DNA from: Lachnospiraceae bacterium
Lineage (GTDB): Bacteria > Bacillota > Clostridia > Lachnospirales > Lachnospiraceae
Reading direction: 5' to 3'
Length of the DNA: 35,477 bases
Assembly: GCA_017938285.1 (NCBI GenBank)
Contig: JAGBBW010000059.1
Location: 1 to 35,477 of the forward strand
In this document: in pieces, positions 14,354 to 23,299 of the stretch
Layout: each line of letters starts with the position of its first letter
Position numbering within the stretch: position 1 is the first letter of the stretch
Notes under the pieces: generated by a model
Told to the model about the DNA's origin: nothing
Database searches by the model: none
Seen by the model: the letters and a program-made list of their open reading frames with translations, nothing else
Translations under genes and position numbers: made by a program

Positions 14354-14382
14354 TTGCTAATAAAAGCAAAACGTAGTAAAAT
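14354..14382 (+). promoter_or_regulatory. Promoter of the Rpn-family gene
   Basis: TTGCTA (14354-14359) and TAAAAT (14377-14382) are 17 bases apart, about 20 bases before the GTG start. Confidence 0.55.
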
Positions 14383-14402
14383 ATAAGAGAAGAGGGATAA
14401 TA

Positions 14403-15221
14403 GTGGACGCTAAGAAAAATAAGATACTGCAAACAGATAAAAGCGTTGAAAAAATCATTGACGATATGACTTTGTTTGATGATGATCTGATGTCAATGGT
14501 ATTTGACGAAAATATTCCGGCGGCAGAACTGCTTCTAAAAATTATCTTAAAAAGAGACGATATAGAAGTTATCAGCGTGGTTGGACAAAAAGAATTAGAA
14601 AGTCCCGTGGTCGGTGGACGTAATATCCGGCTTGATATTCTGGTGAAAGATGGACACGGAGAATTTTTCAACGTAGAAGTACAGCGTAGTAATGTAGGTG
14701 CAGATGAACGGCGTGCCAGATTCCACAGCAGCATGATTGACAGCCGGATGTTAAAGGAAGGCCAGGAATTTAAGGAACTGCTGGAATCCTATGTCATTAT
14801 GATTACACAAAATGATTATTTCGGTTATGGTTTGCCAATTTATACGATTAACCGTCACTTAGAGGAACTTGGAACAGTATTTCAGGATGGTTCACACATT
14901 CTGTATGTGAATGGCAGTTACAAAGGAGAAGACCCATTGGGAAGGCTCATGCGTGACTTTGGCTGTAAAAATGCAAAGGATATGTATTATGCAGAATTAG
15001 CAACTGGTGTGAAGCATTTTAAGGAAGAAGGAGGTCGGGAACTTATGTGCCAGGCAGTAGAAGAATATGCAAAGAAGAAAGCAATAGAAACAGAAATTAA
15101 GGCAGGTATTGCATATGGTGCAGATAAGAACCAAATTATTGCAAGAATGCATAAAGAATATGGTATTAGCAAAGAAGAAGCGGAAGAAATTTATGACGCT
15201 TATGCGGTGATGGCGGTTTAA
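14403..15221 (+). CDS. Rpn-family PD-(D/E)XK nuclease (recombination-promoting nuclease / putative transposase)
   Basis: This 272-residue protein matches the PDDEXK_2/Rpn family common in Lachnospiraceae. The nuclease core is visible as FDDDLMSMVF, then RLDILVKDGHGEFFNVEVQR, giving the D...(E)xQ-type active site. ARFHSSMIDS, YVIMITQNDYFGYGLPIYTI and a C-terminal helical region follow (AGIAYGADKNQIIARMHKEY, a short sigma-like HTH repeat). Rpn proteins are DNA endonucleases that promote RecA-independent recombination and often sit in multicopy families. The start is GTG. The gene is next to repeat copy 2 and has its own promoter and terminator. It may have helped shape the surrounding island. 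Confidence 0.85.
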   Translation: MDAKKNKILQTDKSVEKIIDDMTLFDDDLMSMVFDENIPAAELLLKIILKRDDIEVISVVGQKELESPVVGGRNIRLDILVKDGHGEFFNVEVQRSNVGADERRARFHSSMIDSRMLKEGQEFKELLESYVIMITQNDYFGYGLPIYTINRHLEELGTVFQDGSHILYVNGSYKGEDPLGRLMRDFGCKNAKDMYYAELATGVKHFKEEGGRELMCQAVEEYAKKKAIETEIKAGIAYGADKNQIIARMHKEYGISKEEAEEIYDAYAVMAV

Positions 15222-15261
15222 AAAGGTTCATGTATTTATGGGAATATGTATAAAAATGAAA

Positions 15262-15298
15262 CTCCACAGAGTAGAGAAATCTATTCTGTGGAGATTTT
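15262..15298 (+). terminator. Terminator after the Rpn-family gene
   Basis: CTCCACAGAGTAGA pairs with TCTATTCTGTGGAG around GAAA, with one wobble, followed by ATTTTGATTT. Confidence 0.85.
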
Positions 15299-15603
15299 GA
15301 TTTCATGATGTCTTTTGCCAATTATGTTTTTTTATTTTGATTTTTTGTGCCGATTCATCATAAGGCTGTGTTTTGAATGCAGAATATAATTTGATGAATA
15401 CGATATTGTTTATTGAAGAGTAAAATGACATTAAAAACAAAAGTTATCTGGATAAAACAAAAAAATCTTAAGAAATTCTTTGGTTTTTTACCAGAGACTT
15501 CTTAAGATTTTTTTAGTATACTGGTATCGTGTTAAAAGAGGATACAAGGAATATAAAACGTCTCATAAAATGAAAAGGCAGAAGAACCAGGGAGAGAAGG
15601 AGA
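15299..15603. other. Non-coding gap before the two-component operon
   Basis: There is no gene here. It contains the long inverted repeat at 15459-15514 and A/T-rich sequence. GGGAGAAGGAG just before 15604 is the ribosome binding site of the response regulator. Confidence 0.6.
15459..15514. terminator. Long symmetric hairpin, terminator or attenuator
   Basis: AAAAAAATCTTAAGAA (15459-15474) and TTCTTAAGATTTTTTT (15499-15514) are perfect inverted arms ending in a T-run. It lies about 90 bases before the response regulator gene, so it may insulate that operon or attenuate a longer leader. Part of the left arm sequence (AAAAAAATCTTAAGAAA) also occurs near 14020. Confidence 0.65.
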
Positions 15604-16311
15604 ATGGAGTATAACCACATTTTAGTCGTAGAGGACGACAAAGAAATACTGGAAGGTATAAAAATTTACCTGAAAAATCAGGGATACATAGTCTTTGGTG
15701 CCGGTAATGGAATCGAAGGTCTGGACATGATAGAGAAGGAAGAGATTCATCTTGCCATTGTAGATATTATGATGCCGAAAATGGACGGTATTACCATGAC
15801 CATGCGGCTGCGGGAAAAACATGATTTCCCAGTGATTATGCTGACAGCAAAGTCGGAGGAAATTGACAAAATTACCGGGCTGAATGTGGGGGCGGACGAT
15901 TATGTTACCAAACCGTTTGCACCAATGGAACTGATGGCGAGGGTGAATTCCCAGCTTCGCAGATATAAGAAATTTATGGATGCACTACAGGGAACGATGG
16001 AAGTGAAACGGGAACATGTGTATACGGTGGGCGGTCTGGAGCTGGATGAGGAAAAGGCTTCGCTGACGCTGGACGGGAATCCGGTGAAGCTGACCCCGCT
16101 GGAGTTTAAAGTGCTGGCACTGCTGATGAAGCACCCGGGCAGGGTATTTTCGGCAGAGGAGCTGTACGAGAGGGTGTGGAATGAGCGTGCCATTACCACT
16201 GATACGGTGATGGTGCATATCCGGAATATCCGGGAGAAAATTGAGTTAAATCCGAAGAAACCAAGATATTTAAAGGTAGTCTGGGGGGTCGGATATAAAA
16301 TAGAAGAATAA
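15604..16311 (+). CDS. OmpR/PhoB-family response regulator
   Basis: This 235-residue protein has a receiver domain (1-120) and a winged-helix DNA-binding domain (about 140-233). The phospho-acceptor Asp54 lies in LAIVDIMMPKMDG, acidic residues are at 10-12 (VEDDK), and the conserved Thr and Lys lie in MLTAKSEE and DYVTKPF. The DNA-binding part shows KLTPLEFKVLALLMKHPGRV and VMVHIRNIREKIE, with the end PRYLKVVWGVGYKIE typical of the family. The sensor kinase gene follows 110 bases later in the same orientation. The target genes are unknown. Confidence 0.94.
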   Translation: MEYNHILVVEDDKEILEGIKIYLKNQGYIVFGAGNGIEGLDMIEKEEIHLAIVDIMMPKMDGITMTMRLREKHDFPVIMLTAKSEEIDKITGLNVGADDYVTKPFAPMELMARVNSQLRRYKKFMDALQGTMEVKREHVYTVGGLELDEEKASLTLDGNPVKLTPLEFKVLALLMKHPGRVFSAEELYERVWNERAITTDTVMVHIRNIREKIELNPKKPRYLKVVWGVGYKIEE

Positions 16312-16421
16312 GCACAGGGACTGTTATGAGATGGGCAGTTCCGGAAGAGTATGTGATATAACTGGAAGAAAAACAGGAGAATACAGGAAAAGACATCTGT
16401 GTCTTGAAAAGGAGGATTCAT

Positions 16422-18134
16422 ATGGAAGAAAAGAAAACAGGAAAATTTGGCCGGGCGCTGGGCTGGCTGCTCAGTATCTGCCTGATGGCTGCGCTGGCTG
16501 GCGGATTTGTGGCTTCGTATCCACGTATGACAAAAGAGGCAAGGCTGGTGTATGAGGCGGACTTTGAATGGCAGATGACCTATCATCAGCTCTGGAATTG
16601 TATCCAGGCTATGGAAGTGGATTATGCCATATTTGTGCTGGCGGCCCTGGTGATTGTACTGCTGCTCGGGATGCTGCTTCCGGCGATTCGTCCTCTGGGA
16701 CTGAGGGAAGGCTGGAAAGCGCATATTCCGCTGGAACTGGTTGTAATTGCGGCGGTGCATGTGGCATATCTTCTGGTGGAAGGCATGCCGGAATTTATTG
16801 TGAAATGTCAGATGGAACTGGATTATCCGGGGGCGGTATTTTACTGGCTGGGTATCATGGAAGATATTGTGGCAGACGGAAGGGTTGTTTATGTGCTTCA
16901 GGGAGCCAATATTGCTCTCTGGTCGGGACTGTTTTTGGTGTCATATCTGGGAGTAATTAATGTACGTCAGATATTCAGCAAAGGGATTGTCCGCTGTTTT
17001 AAGGAAAATACACTGACCGGAAGAGTACTTTGTCTGGTTTGTGGCTGGATAAAAAAGATAGTTCAGTTTTGTGGAGAGATTGATTTTTCGAAGAAAGGGA
17101 CCAGAAATTTTGTACTGGCAGTGGTATTGAATTATATTGCTGTTGCGTTGCTGTGCTGTACCTGGGGATTTGGTATTTTTCTTGCTGTGCCGTATTCGGC
17201 GGTGCTTCTCTGGCTGCTGCAGAGTAAATGGAAGAATATCCGCACCAATTATGAAGTGCTTTTGTCCACGACAGAGGAGATGGCAGAGGGTGTGACGGAT
17301 GTGGAATATATCGGAAATGCAGGAGTGTTCCATGAACTGCAGACTGCTCTGCAGGGGGTACAGGCCGGCTTCCATACGGCAGTGCAGGAGGAAGTGAAAA
17401 GCCAGAAAATGAAGACGGAACTGATTACGAATGTGTCCCATGATTTAAAGACTCCGTTGACGGCGATTATTACCTATGTGGACCTGCTGAAAAATGAAGA
17501 ACTGCCGGCGGAAGAACGGCAGAAGTATGTGGCAGTGCTGGAACAGAAAGCTGCCCGGCTGAAAACGCTGATTGAGGATTTGTTTGAAATCAGCAAGGCA
17601 ACTTCCGGGAATATCCAGTTAGACAAGGTGGAACTGGACCTGGTACAACTGATTCAGGAAGTTCAGCTGGAACTGGAAGAGGAAATAATGCAGTCCGGGA
17701 TTACCTTTAAGGTGAATCTTCCGGAGGAAAAGGTACTGGTGAAGCTGGATGCCCAGAAAACCTGCCGGATTTTTGAAAATCTGACGCTGAACATTTTAAA
17801 GCATGGTCTGGCTGGCAGCAGAGCGTATATCAGCATGGAGCAGACGGAAAAAGAGGTTTGTACGGTCTATAAAAATATTTCGGATGCAGAAATTACTTAT
17901 AATGCAGAGGAAATCGTGGAGCGGTTTACCAGAGGAGATACTTCCAGAAACAGTGAAGGTTCCGGGCTTGGTCTGGCAATTGTAAAAAGTTTTGCGGAGG
18001 CCCAGGGCGGCAGTGCAAAAGTGGAACTGGACGGGGATTTGTTCAAGGTTACCGTGGTATTTCCAAAGGTAAGAAGTGTGCAGACAGGGACGAAGGAAAG
18101 ACAGAAGGCAGTGGAACAGGAAACTATACAGTAA
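16422..18134 (+). CDS. Membrane sensor histidine kinase
   Basis: This 570-residue protein starts at ATG 16422 behind AAAAGGAGG; an in-frame TTG 18 bases upstream is less likely. Four to six hydrophobic segments fill the first 270 residues (about 12-32, 68-89, 102-120, 166-182, 230-268). The phospho-acceptor His340 is in TNVSHDLKTPLTAIITYVDL. An N-box (FENLTLNILKH) and G-box (GSGLGLAIVKSFAEAQGG) complete the ATPase domain. There is no large extracellular loop, so it may sense membrane state or small hydrophobic ligands. It is the cognate kinase of the preceding regulator. The gene layout resembles VanRS/BceRS-like systems, but no transporter of that type is adjacent. Confidence 0.92.
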   Translation: MEEKKTGKFGRALGWLLSICLMAALAGGFVASYPRMTKEARLVYEADFEWQMTYHQLWNCIQAMEVDYAIFVLAALVIVLLLGMLLPAIRPLGLREGWKAHIPLELVVIAAVHVAYLLVEGMPEFIVKCQMELDYPGAVFYWLGIMEDIVADGRVVYVLQGANIALWSGLFLVSYLGVINVRQIFSKGIVRCFKENTLTGRVLCLVCGWIKKIVQFCGEIDFSKKGTRNFVLAVVLNYIAVALLCCTWGFGIFLAVPYSAVLLWLLQSKWKNIRTNYEVLLSTTEEMAEGVTDVEYIGNAGVFHELQTALQGVQAGFHTAVQEEVKSQKMKTELITNVSHDLKTPLTAIITYVDLLKNEELPAEERQKYVAVLEQKAARLKTLIEDLFEISKATSGNIQLDKVELDLVQLIQEVQLELEEEIMQSGITFKVNLPEEKVLVKLDAQKTCRIFENLTLNILKHGLAGSRAYISMEQTEKEVCTVYKNISDAEITYNAEEIVERFTRGDTSRNSEGSGLGLAIVKSFAEAQGGSAKVELDGDLFKVTVVFPKVRSVQTGTKERQKAVEQETIQ

Positions 18135-18199
18135 AGCTGCTCCTTGTAAACAATTTCAGCAGTTTTACCGATATATAATATGTAGGTAAACAATTCCTA

Positions 18200-18240
18200 C
18201 CGCCGGATAAATGGACGTATCCGGCGGCAGACTTTTTCAG
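18200..18240 (+). terminator. Terminator after the kinase gene
   Basis: CCGCCGGATA (18200-18209) pairs with TATCCGGCGG (18218-18227), followed by CAGACTTTTT. It lies only about 20 bases before the next start codon region, so it could also act as a leader hairpin for that gene. Confidence 0.65.
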
Positions 18241-18260
18241 GTAACAAGGAGGTTATTCCA

Positions 18261-19460
18261 ATGAAAATTGAAAACAGCAATGTGATGATGAAATCGGAAC
18301 GCTCTTTTTACAGCCATGTGGAGTCCCATACGGAAGAACTTGTCCTCCGGTCGGACCAGGCGGCTACTCTGGAATTTTCTGATGAATCCAAAACGCTGGT
18401 GGAGCAGATGAAGGAGTATAAAGAAGAGCAGAAACGCAGGAGCAGACAGCAGGCTGCGGAGCAGGAAAAGCAGAATGTCAAAGACCTGGCTCTTGCCATG
18501 GCAGAGGCGGAAAAGTCCCGGAAGAAAGATGGAGTGGACGTGAAAACGCCGGAGGACATCAAGCTGGAAACGTTAAAGCGTGTACTGGAGATGATACGGA
18601 AAATGCAGAATAAACGCCTGGGGCTGAAGGACACTGCCCAGATGGCAGAAAAGGTAGAACAGCGTATGGCAGAACTAAAGTCCAGTATGTCCAGCTCCCA
18701 GAGTTTTTCTTTTGCCGGTGCAATGAATCTGGCAGGCGGCAGGGTGATTTCCATTTCCGGTGGAGGCGGCGGAGGAGCAGTGCAGCCAACGACATTTCAA
18801 AAGATTACGGTGACTTCTTCCTTCTATACAGAGGCAGAGCACACAGCGTACCAGTCCCAGGGCATGGTAAGAACACAGGATGGCAGGGAGATTGCATTTA
18901 ATGTAGAAGTGGAAATGTCCCGCGCGTTTTGTGAAAAGTACGAATCCCTGACCAGGGATAGTTATATTTGTGTGGACCCGCTGGTGTTTAATCTGGATGG
19001 TAATATAGGGCAGATCAGCGACCAGAAGTTTCTGTTTGACTTAAATGCCGATGGCACCAAAGAGGAAATCTCTTTCACGGAGCAGGGCAGTGGTTTTCTG
19101 GCGCTGGATAAGAACAAGGACGGCGAAATCAATGATGGCAGCGAACTGTTTGGTACCCGGTCCGGTGATGGTTTTAAGGACCTGGCAGAGTACGATGAGG
19201 ACGGCAATGGCTGGATTGATGAAAATGATGCCATTTTTGATGACCTTTCCATCTGGACACTGGATGAGAATGGGGACAAGGTGCAGATTTCCCTGCGCAG
19301 GGCAGATGTGGGTGCAATTTATCTTGGCAAAGCGTCTACGGAATTTTCTTTAAAAAATGAGACAGACCATGCAACCAACGGTGTCATCCGCAGTACCGGT
19401 ATTTATTTGAAGGAGAGTGGCGGAGCCGGAACCGTACAGCATATAGATCTGGTAATTTAA
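18261..19460 (+). CDS. Protein with coiled coil and C-terminal Ca-binding repeats
   Basis: This 399-residue protein has two parts. Residues 45-140 are a charged coiled-coil region (EQMKEYKEEQKRRSRQQAAE). After a glycine run (167-172), residues about 237-360 carry Asp/Asn-rich motifs typical of the C-terminal module of large RTX/hemolysin-type proteins: DLNADGT (260-266), DKNKDGEINDGSELFG (283-298), DEDGNGWIDENDAIF (312-326) and DENGDK (335-340). These should bind calcium. No signal peptide, anchor or LPxTG is seen, unlike most secreted Ca-binding proteins, so localisation is open. AAGGAGG precedes the ATG. The gene is monocistronic between hairpins. The family exists as a conserved unknown; the exact role is not known. 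Confidence 0.7.
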   Translation: MKIENSNVMMKSERSFYSHVESHTEELVLRSDQAATLEFSDESKTLVEQMKEYKEEQKRRSRQQAAEQEKQNVKDLALAMAEAEKSRKKDGVDVKTPEDIKLETLKRVLEMIRKMQNKRLGLKDTAQMAEKVEQRMAELKSSMSSSQSFSFAGAMNLAGGRVISISGGGGGGAVQPTTFQKITVTSSFYTEAEHTAYQSQGMVRTQDGREIAFNVEVEMSRAFCEKYESLTRDSYICVDPLVFNLDGNIGQISDQKFLFDLNADGTKEEISFTEQGSGFLALDKNKDGEINDGSELFGTRSGDGFKDLAEYDEDGNGWIDENDAIFDDLSIWTLDENGDKVQISLRRADVGAIYLGKASTEFSLKNETDHATNGVIRSTGIYLKESGGAGTVQHIDLVI

Positions 19461-19466
19461 AAAATC

Positions 19467-19497
19467 TTGACAAAACTAACAGCAGTAGTGATATACT
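19467..19497 (+). promoter_or_regulatory. Promoter candidate of the ABC exporter pair
   Basis: TTGACA at 19467-19472 is followed by GATATA (17-base spacing) or TATACT (19-base spacing, 19492-19497). The region is embedded in the hairpin at 19472-19519, so promoter and terminator overlap. Confidence 0.4.
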
Positions 19498-19519
19498 TTA
19501 CTAATGCTGTTAGTTTTTT
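19472..19519. terminator. Hairpin between the Ca-binding protein gene and the ABC exporter genes
   Basis: AAAACTAACAGCA and TGCTGTTAGTTTT are perfect 13-bp arms, extended inward by TAGT/ACTA, with a TTTTTT tail. It can terminate the upstream gene. Its overlap with a TTGACA promoter leaves room for an operator role; MarR-type repressors commonly control such exporters, but none is encoded here. Confidence 0.65.
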
Positions 19520-19619
19520 ATGATACTAGAGCTCTTTCCTATATCATAAAAACGCTTCGTGGGGAGCGACAGCTTTTGCACTGGGAACGAAGAGAATGTT
19601 CCTGAAATGGGAGGTTACT

Positions 19620-21362
19620 ATGAAACGCTACACAAAACATATGAAGCCGCATTGGTACTGTTTTATCCTTGGTCCTCTTTTCATGACACTGGAGGCCTGT
19701 GGTGAATTTATCATTCCCTTTATCAATGCGAATATTATTAACAAAGGTGCTGCTGACGGAGATATTCCCTATATTCTGAAAAATGGCGTCTACATGCTCC
19801 TGATGGCAGCCGCCATGCTGGTAACGGGTGTGCTGGGAGCATACTTTTCCGTGAAAGGTGCCGCAAGAATGGCAGCGGGTGTCCGGCAGGAAGTGTTTGA
19901 CAAGGTCCAGAGTTTTTCTTTTTCGGAAATTGACCGTTTTTCTACCGGTTCACTGATTACCCGTGTCACGAATGATATTACGCAGGTGCAGACGTTTACC
20001 CAGTCACTGTTCCGTGGATTTTTCCGCAGTCCGGTCATGTTGATTGGTGCCCTGGTTATGTCGTTTCAGTTAAGTTCGGACATTGCCTGGGTGATTTTTA
20101 TTGTCATTCCATTTCTGGTGCTGGCAACCTGTCTGATCCGGTGGGTATCTTCCCCAAGGTATACGGTTATGCAGGAACAGCTGGATACGCTGAACACCGG
20201 TATCGGAGAGGCAATTACCAATGAGAAGGTAATAAAGTCTTTTGTGCGGGAGGAGCATGAAAAAAATAAGTTCGCGGTGATTAACCGTGCATTGATGGAA
20301 AAAACGGTTTCTGCCCTGAAGTGGCTGATTTTAATGCAGCCGGTGTATGCGCTGCTTACCAATGTGACTACCCTGGTAGTAGTGTGGGTGGCAGGACGGC
20401 AGATTATGATTGGTGGTATGGAAATCGGTACGCTGACGGCGTTTATTACATATTTGTCCCAGATTCTGACAGCGCTGAATGCACTGGCAACGATTGTGCA
20501 GCAGGGAACCCGCGCGGCTGCTTCGGACCGTCGTATTTCTGAAGTACTGCATACCATTCCGGATATCCGGGATGATGCCGCCACAAAGAAGGACCATGAC
20601 ATTGCTTCTGGTTCCATAGCGTTTCAGAAGGTATCCTTCCGTTATTTTAAGGAAACGAAGACGCCGGTGCTTAACAATATCAATATAACAATAGGGTCCG
20701 GGGAATATGTCGGTATTATTGGTTCCACCGGTTCCGGAAAAAGTACGCTGGTGTCCATGATTTCCAGACTGTATGACCCGGATGAAGGAACAGTGTTTGT
20801 AGATGGTGTGGATGTCCGGGAACTGTCGCTTGGTAAGCTGAGGGACAGTGTTTCCGTGGTTTTGCAGAAGAATACGCTGTTTTCTGGTACGATTACGGAA
20901 AATCTGCGCTGGGGTAATGAGAACGCTACGGATGAGGAAGTAGTGGCTGCCTGCAAAATTGCCCAGGCAGATGGTTTTGTTACTTCCTTTCCGGAAGGCT
21001 ATGAGACAGAGCTTGGACAGGGCGGTGGGAATCTGTCCGGCGGTCAGAAGCAGCGGCTCTGTATTGCCCGCGCTTTGTTAAAAAAGCCAAAGATTATGAT
21101 TCTGGATGACTCCACCAGTGCTGTGGATATGGCAACGGATGCCTGCATCCGCCGGGCATTCCGGGAGAAACTGCCGGATGTGACAAAGCTGGTGATTGCA
21201 CAGAGAATTACGTCAGTTATGGATGCGGATAAGATTATTGTCATGGAGAAAGGAGCCGTGGCCGGCTGTGGTACCCATGCAGAGCTGATGCGAAACTGTA
21301 AGACGTATCAGGAAATTTACTATTCCCAGAAGGATGGAGAGGAGGAAAGCGGTCATGAATGA
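19620..21362 (+). CDS. ABC exporter subunit 1 (degenerate ATP site)
   Basis: This 580-residue half transporter has six N-terminal membrane helices and a C-terminal nucleotide-binding domain. The ATG at 19620 is preferred over one 24 bases upstream because GGGAGG precedes it. Motifs: Walker A GSTGSGKST, signature LSGGQKQ, and Walker B IMILDDSTSAVD. The second Asp replaces the usual catalytic Glu, a mark of the degenerate-site subunit in heterodimeric exporters such as TM287/288 and LmrCD. The partner gene overlaps its end by eight bases. The pair probably exports drugs, lipids or peptides; the substrate cannot be read from the sequence. Confidence 0.92.
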   Translation: MKRYTKHMKPHWYCFILGPLFMTLEACGEFIIPFINANIINKGAADGDIPYILKNGVYMLLMAAAMLVTGVLGAYFSVKGAARMAAGVRQEVFDKVQSFSFSEIDRFSTGSLITRVTNDITQVQTFTQSLFRGFFRSPVMLIGALVMSFQLSSDIAWVIFIVIPFLVLATCLIRWVSSPRYTVMQEQLDTLNTGIGEAITNEKVIKSFVREEHEKNKFAVINRALMEKTVSALKWLILMQPVYALLTNVTTLVVVWVAGRQIMIGGMEIGTLTAFITYLSQILTALNALATIVQQGTRAAASDRRISEVLHTIPDIRDDAATKKDHDIASGSIAFQKVSFRYFKETKTPVLNNINITIGSGEYVGIIGSTGSGKSTLVSMISRLYDPDEGTVFVDGVDVRELSLGKLRDSVSVVLQKNTLFSGTITENLRWGNENATDEEVVAACKIAQADGFVTSFPEGYETELGQGGGNLSGGQKQRLCIARALLKKPKIMILDDSTSAVDMATDACIRRAFREKLPDVTKLVIAQRITSVMDADKIIVMEKGAVAGCGTHAELMRNCKTYQEIYYSQKDGEEESGHE

Positions 21363-23238
21363 AGTTCGTGCGGCACGAATCGAAGCAAAATATAGTGGTG
21401 CCAGAGTGAAGGACGAAAAAAAGGAAATGCAGATTGGACGTAATGATGGACGGAACCGGGCTCTGGCGGCTTCCGGCAGACCAAAGAGCATGAAAACCTC
21501 CATTCTGCGTCTGGTGAACTATCTGGCAGAAGAAAGAATGCTGATTATTACAGCGATTGTCTGCTCTGTGATTTATACGGTTTCTACGCTGGCGGCTTCC
21601 TACCTGCTTCGTCCTATCATAAATAAGTTTATTTATTATGACGAAACGGAGCCGGAGATTGGAGGACGTCTGGAAGGACTGTTTGGCTGGCTGGTGCTTC
21701 TGGCGGTGGTGTATGGAATTTCCGTGCTGACCCACTGGCTGCAGCAGCGGCTTATGCTGCAGGCGTCCCAGAGAATGCTGGTCCGTATGAGGGAAGATTT
21801 GTTTAACAAGCTGCAAAGTCTGCCGGTGCGCTATTTTGACACCCACCAGACGGGGGATATCATGTCCCGTTTCACTAATGATGTGGATACGGTGGGAGAA
21901 ATGCTGAATACAACACTGATTCAGATTATTTCCGGTGCAATCACTATTGTGGGAACGATTTTTCTTATGCTGTACACCAATCCGCTGCTGGGGACAGTCA
22001 CCATTGTTGCGACACCGGTTTTAACGTATCTAAGCAAGACAATTATGAAAAAGGGCAGGAAAGCGTATTCCGAACAACAGAAAAATCTTGGTATGCTGAA
22101 TGGTTTTACAGAAGAAACGATTTCGGGACAGAAGGTAGTGAAAGTATTTAACCATGAAGAAATTGCCAAGGATGAATTTGCTTACTTAAATGCCAGACTG
22201 TGCCGCGCCCAGGAGCAGGCACAGTTCCGTTCCGGTATTATGGGACCGGTGACTCATCAGTTCTGCAACATGGTCTATGCCGTGTCTGCCTGTGCCGGTG
22301 GAATTCTGGTGGCAAAGGGATATTTTGATATCGGCGGTCTGACAGTGTCCCTGAATTATACAAGACAGTTCAATCGTCCCATTAACGAAGTTTCCATGCA
22401 GATGAACACGGTGTTTTCAACACTGGCTGGTGCAGAACGAGTATTTGAAGTGTTGGATGCGGAGCCGGAGGCACCGGATGTGGATACGGTTCCGATGGAA
22501 AAAATCAAAGGCCATATTGTGCTGGAGCATGTGAATTTCGGTTATACACCGGAGGTGACAGTGCTGCATGATATATCCCTGTATGCAAAGCCGGGACAGA
22601 AGATTGCCTTTGTAGGCTCCACTGGTGCCGGAAAAACTACAGTGACGAATCTGCTTTCCCGGTTTTATGATATCCAGAATGGTACCATTACCATTGATGG
22701 TGTACCGATTGAAAAAATTGATCGTGGCTTTCTGCGTTCCAATATTGCCATGGTGCTTCAGGATACCCATCTGTTTACCGGTACGGTACGGGAAAATATC
22801 CGTTACGGCAGACTGGATGCCACGGACGATGAAGTGGTGGAGGCGGCAAAGATTGCCTCAGCCCATTCTTTTATAGAACAGTTGGAAAATGGATATGACA
22901 CGGTGCTGGAAAACGACGGTGCCAATCTGTCCCAGGGACAGCGCCAGCTGTTAAATATTGCGAGGGCAGCCATTTCCAGGGCCCCGATTCTGATTCTGGA
23001 TGAGGCAACGAGCTCGGTAGATACGAGAACGGAGCGGCATATTGAGGAAGGAATGGACACACTGATGGAGAACCGTACCACTTTTGTCATTGCCCACCGG
23101 CTTTCCACCGTACGGAAATCCAATGCGATTATGGTGCTGGAGAAGGGAAGGATTATCGAGCGTGGAACCCATGAGGAACTGCTGGCGGCAAAGGGAAGGT
23201 ATGCGGATTTGTACAATGAGATTATTGAACTGGATTAA
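21355..23238 (+). CDS. ABC exporter subunit 2 (catalytic ATP site)
   Basis: This 627-residue half transporter starts at ATG 21355 behind GAGAGGAGG; an ATG at 21334 lies upstream of that site. A charged N-terminal tail of about 45 residues precedes six membrane helices and the nucleotide-binding domain. Walker A is GSTGAGKTT, Walker B ILILDEATSSVD carries the catalytic Glu, and the signature is LSQGQRQ rather than LSGGQ. The complementary deviations in the two subunits fit one consensus and one degenerate ATP site in a heterodimer. The start overlaps the stop of subunit 1, so expression is coupled. Confidence 0.92.
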   Translation: MNEVRAARIEAKYSGARVKDEKKEMQIGRNDGRNRALAASGRPKSMKTSILRLVNYLAEERMLIITAIVCSVIYTVSTLAASYLLRPIINKFIYYDETEPEIGGRLEGLFGWLVLLAVVYGISVLTHWLQQRLMLQASQRMLVRMREDLFNKLQSLPVRYFDTHQTGDIMSRFTNDVDTVGEMLNTTLIQIISGAITIVGTIFLMLYTNPLLGTVTIVATPVLTYLSKTIMKKGRKAYSEQQKNLGMLNGFTEETISGQKVVKVFNHEEIAKDEFAYLNARLCRAQEQAQFRSGIMGPVTHQFCNMVYAVSACAGGILVAKGYFDIGGLTVSLNYTRQFNRPINEVSMQMNTVFSTLAGAERVFEVLDAEPEAPDVDTVPMEKIKGHIVLEHVNFGYTPEVTVLHDISLYAKPGQKIAFVGSTGAGKTTVTNLLSRFYDIQNGTITIDGVPIEKIDRGFLRSNIAMVLQDTHLFTGTVRENIRYGRLDATDDEVVEAAKIASAHSFIEQLENGYDTVLENDGANLSQGQRQLLNIARAAISRAPILILDEATSSVDTRTERHIEEGMDTLMENRTTFVIAHRLSTVRKSNAIMVLEKGRIIERGTHEELLAAKGRYADLYNEIIELD

Positions 23239-23252
23239 AGTAGTGAAAACAG

Positions 23253-23281
23253 AACACCGGGAAGATTCCCGGTGTTTTATT
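23253..23281. terminator. Terminator between convergent genes
   Basis: AACACCGGGAA pairs perfectly with TTCCCGGTGTT around GAT, followed by TTAT. It separates the ABC exporter genes from the SprA-like gene on the other strand. Confidence 0.85.
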
Positions 23282-23299
23282 GTGGCAGATGTTGTCTGG

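Noticed and set aside
1-15300. Complete prophage
   Set aside because: A holin and wall hydrolases are present, but there are no capsid, tail, terminase, integrase or phage repressor genes. The promoter organisation fits a chromosomal sigma-holin module better.
15900-16760. Long minus-strand open frame (286 codons) across the response regulator and kinase genes
   Set aside because: It lies antisense to two well-supported genes, has no family motif or ribosome binding site, and its composition (His/Arg/Gln/Ser rich) is that of a shadow frame.
21241-21846. Minus-strand open frame of about 200 codons across the ABC exporter junction
   Set aside because: It is antisense to conserved ABC transporter sequence and rich in His/Gln, typical of a non-coding shadow.
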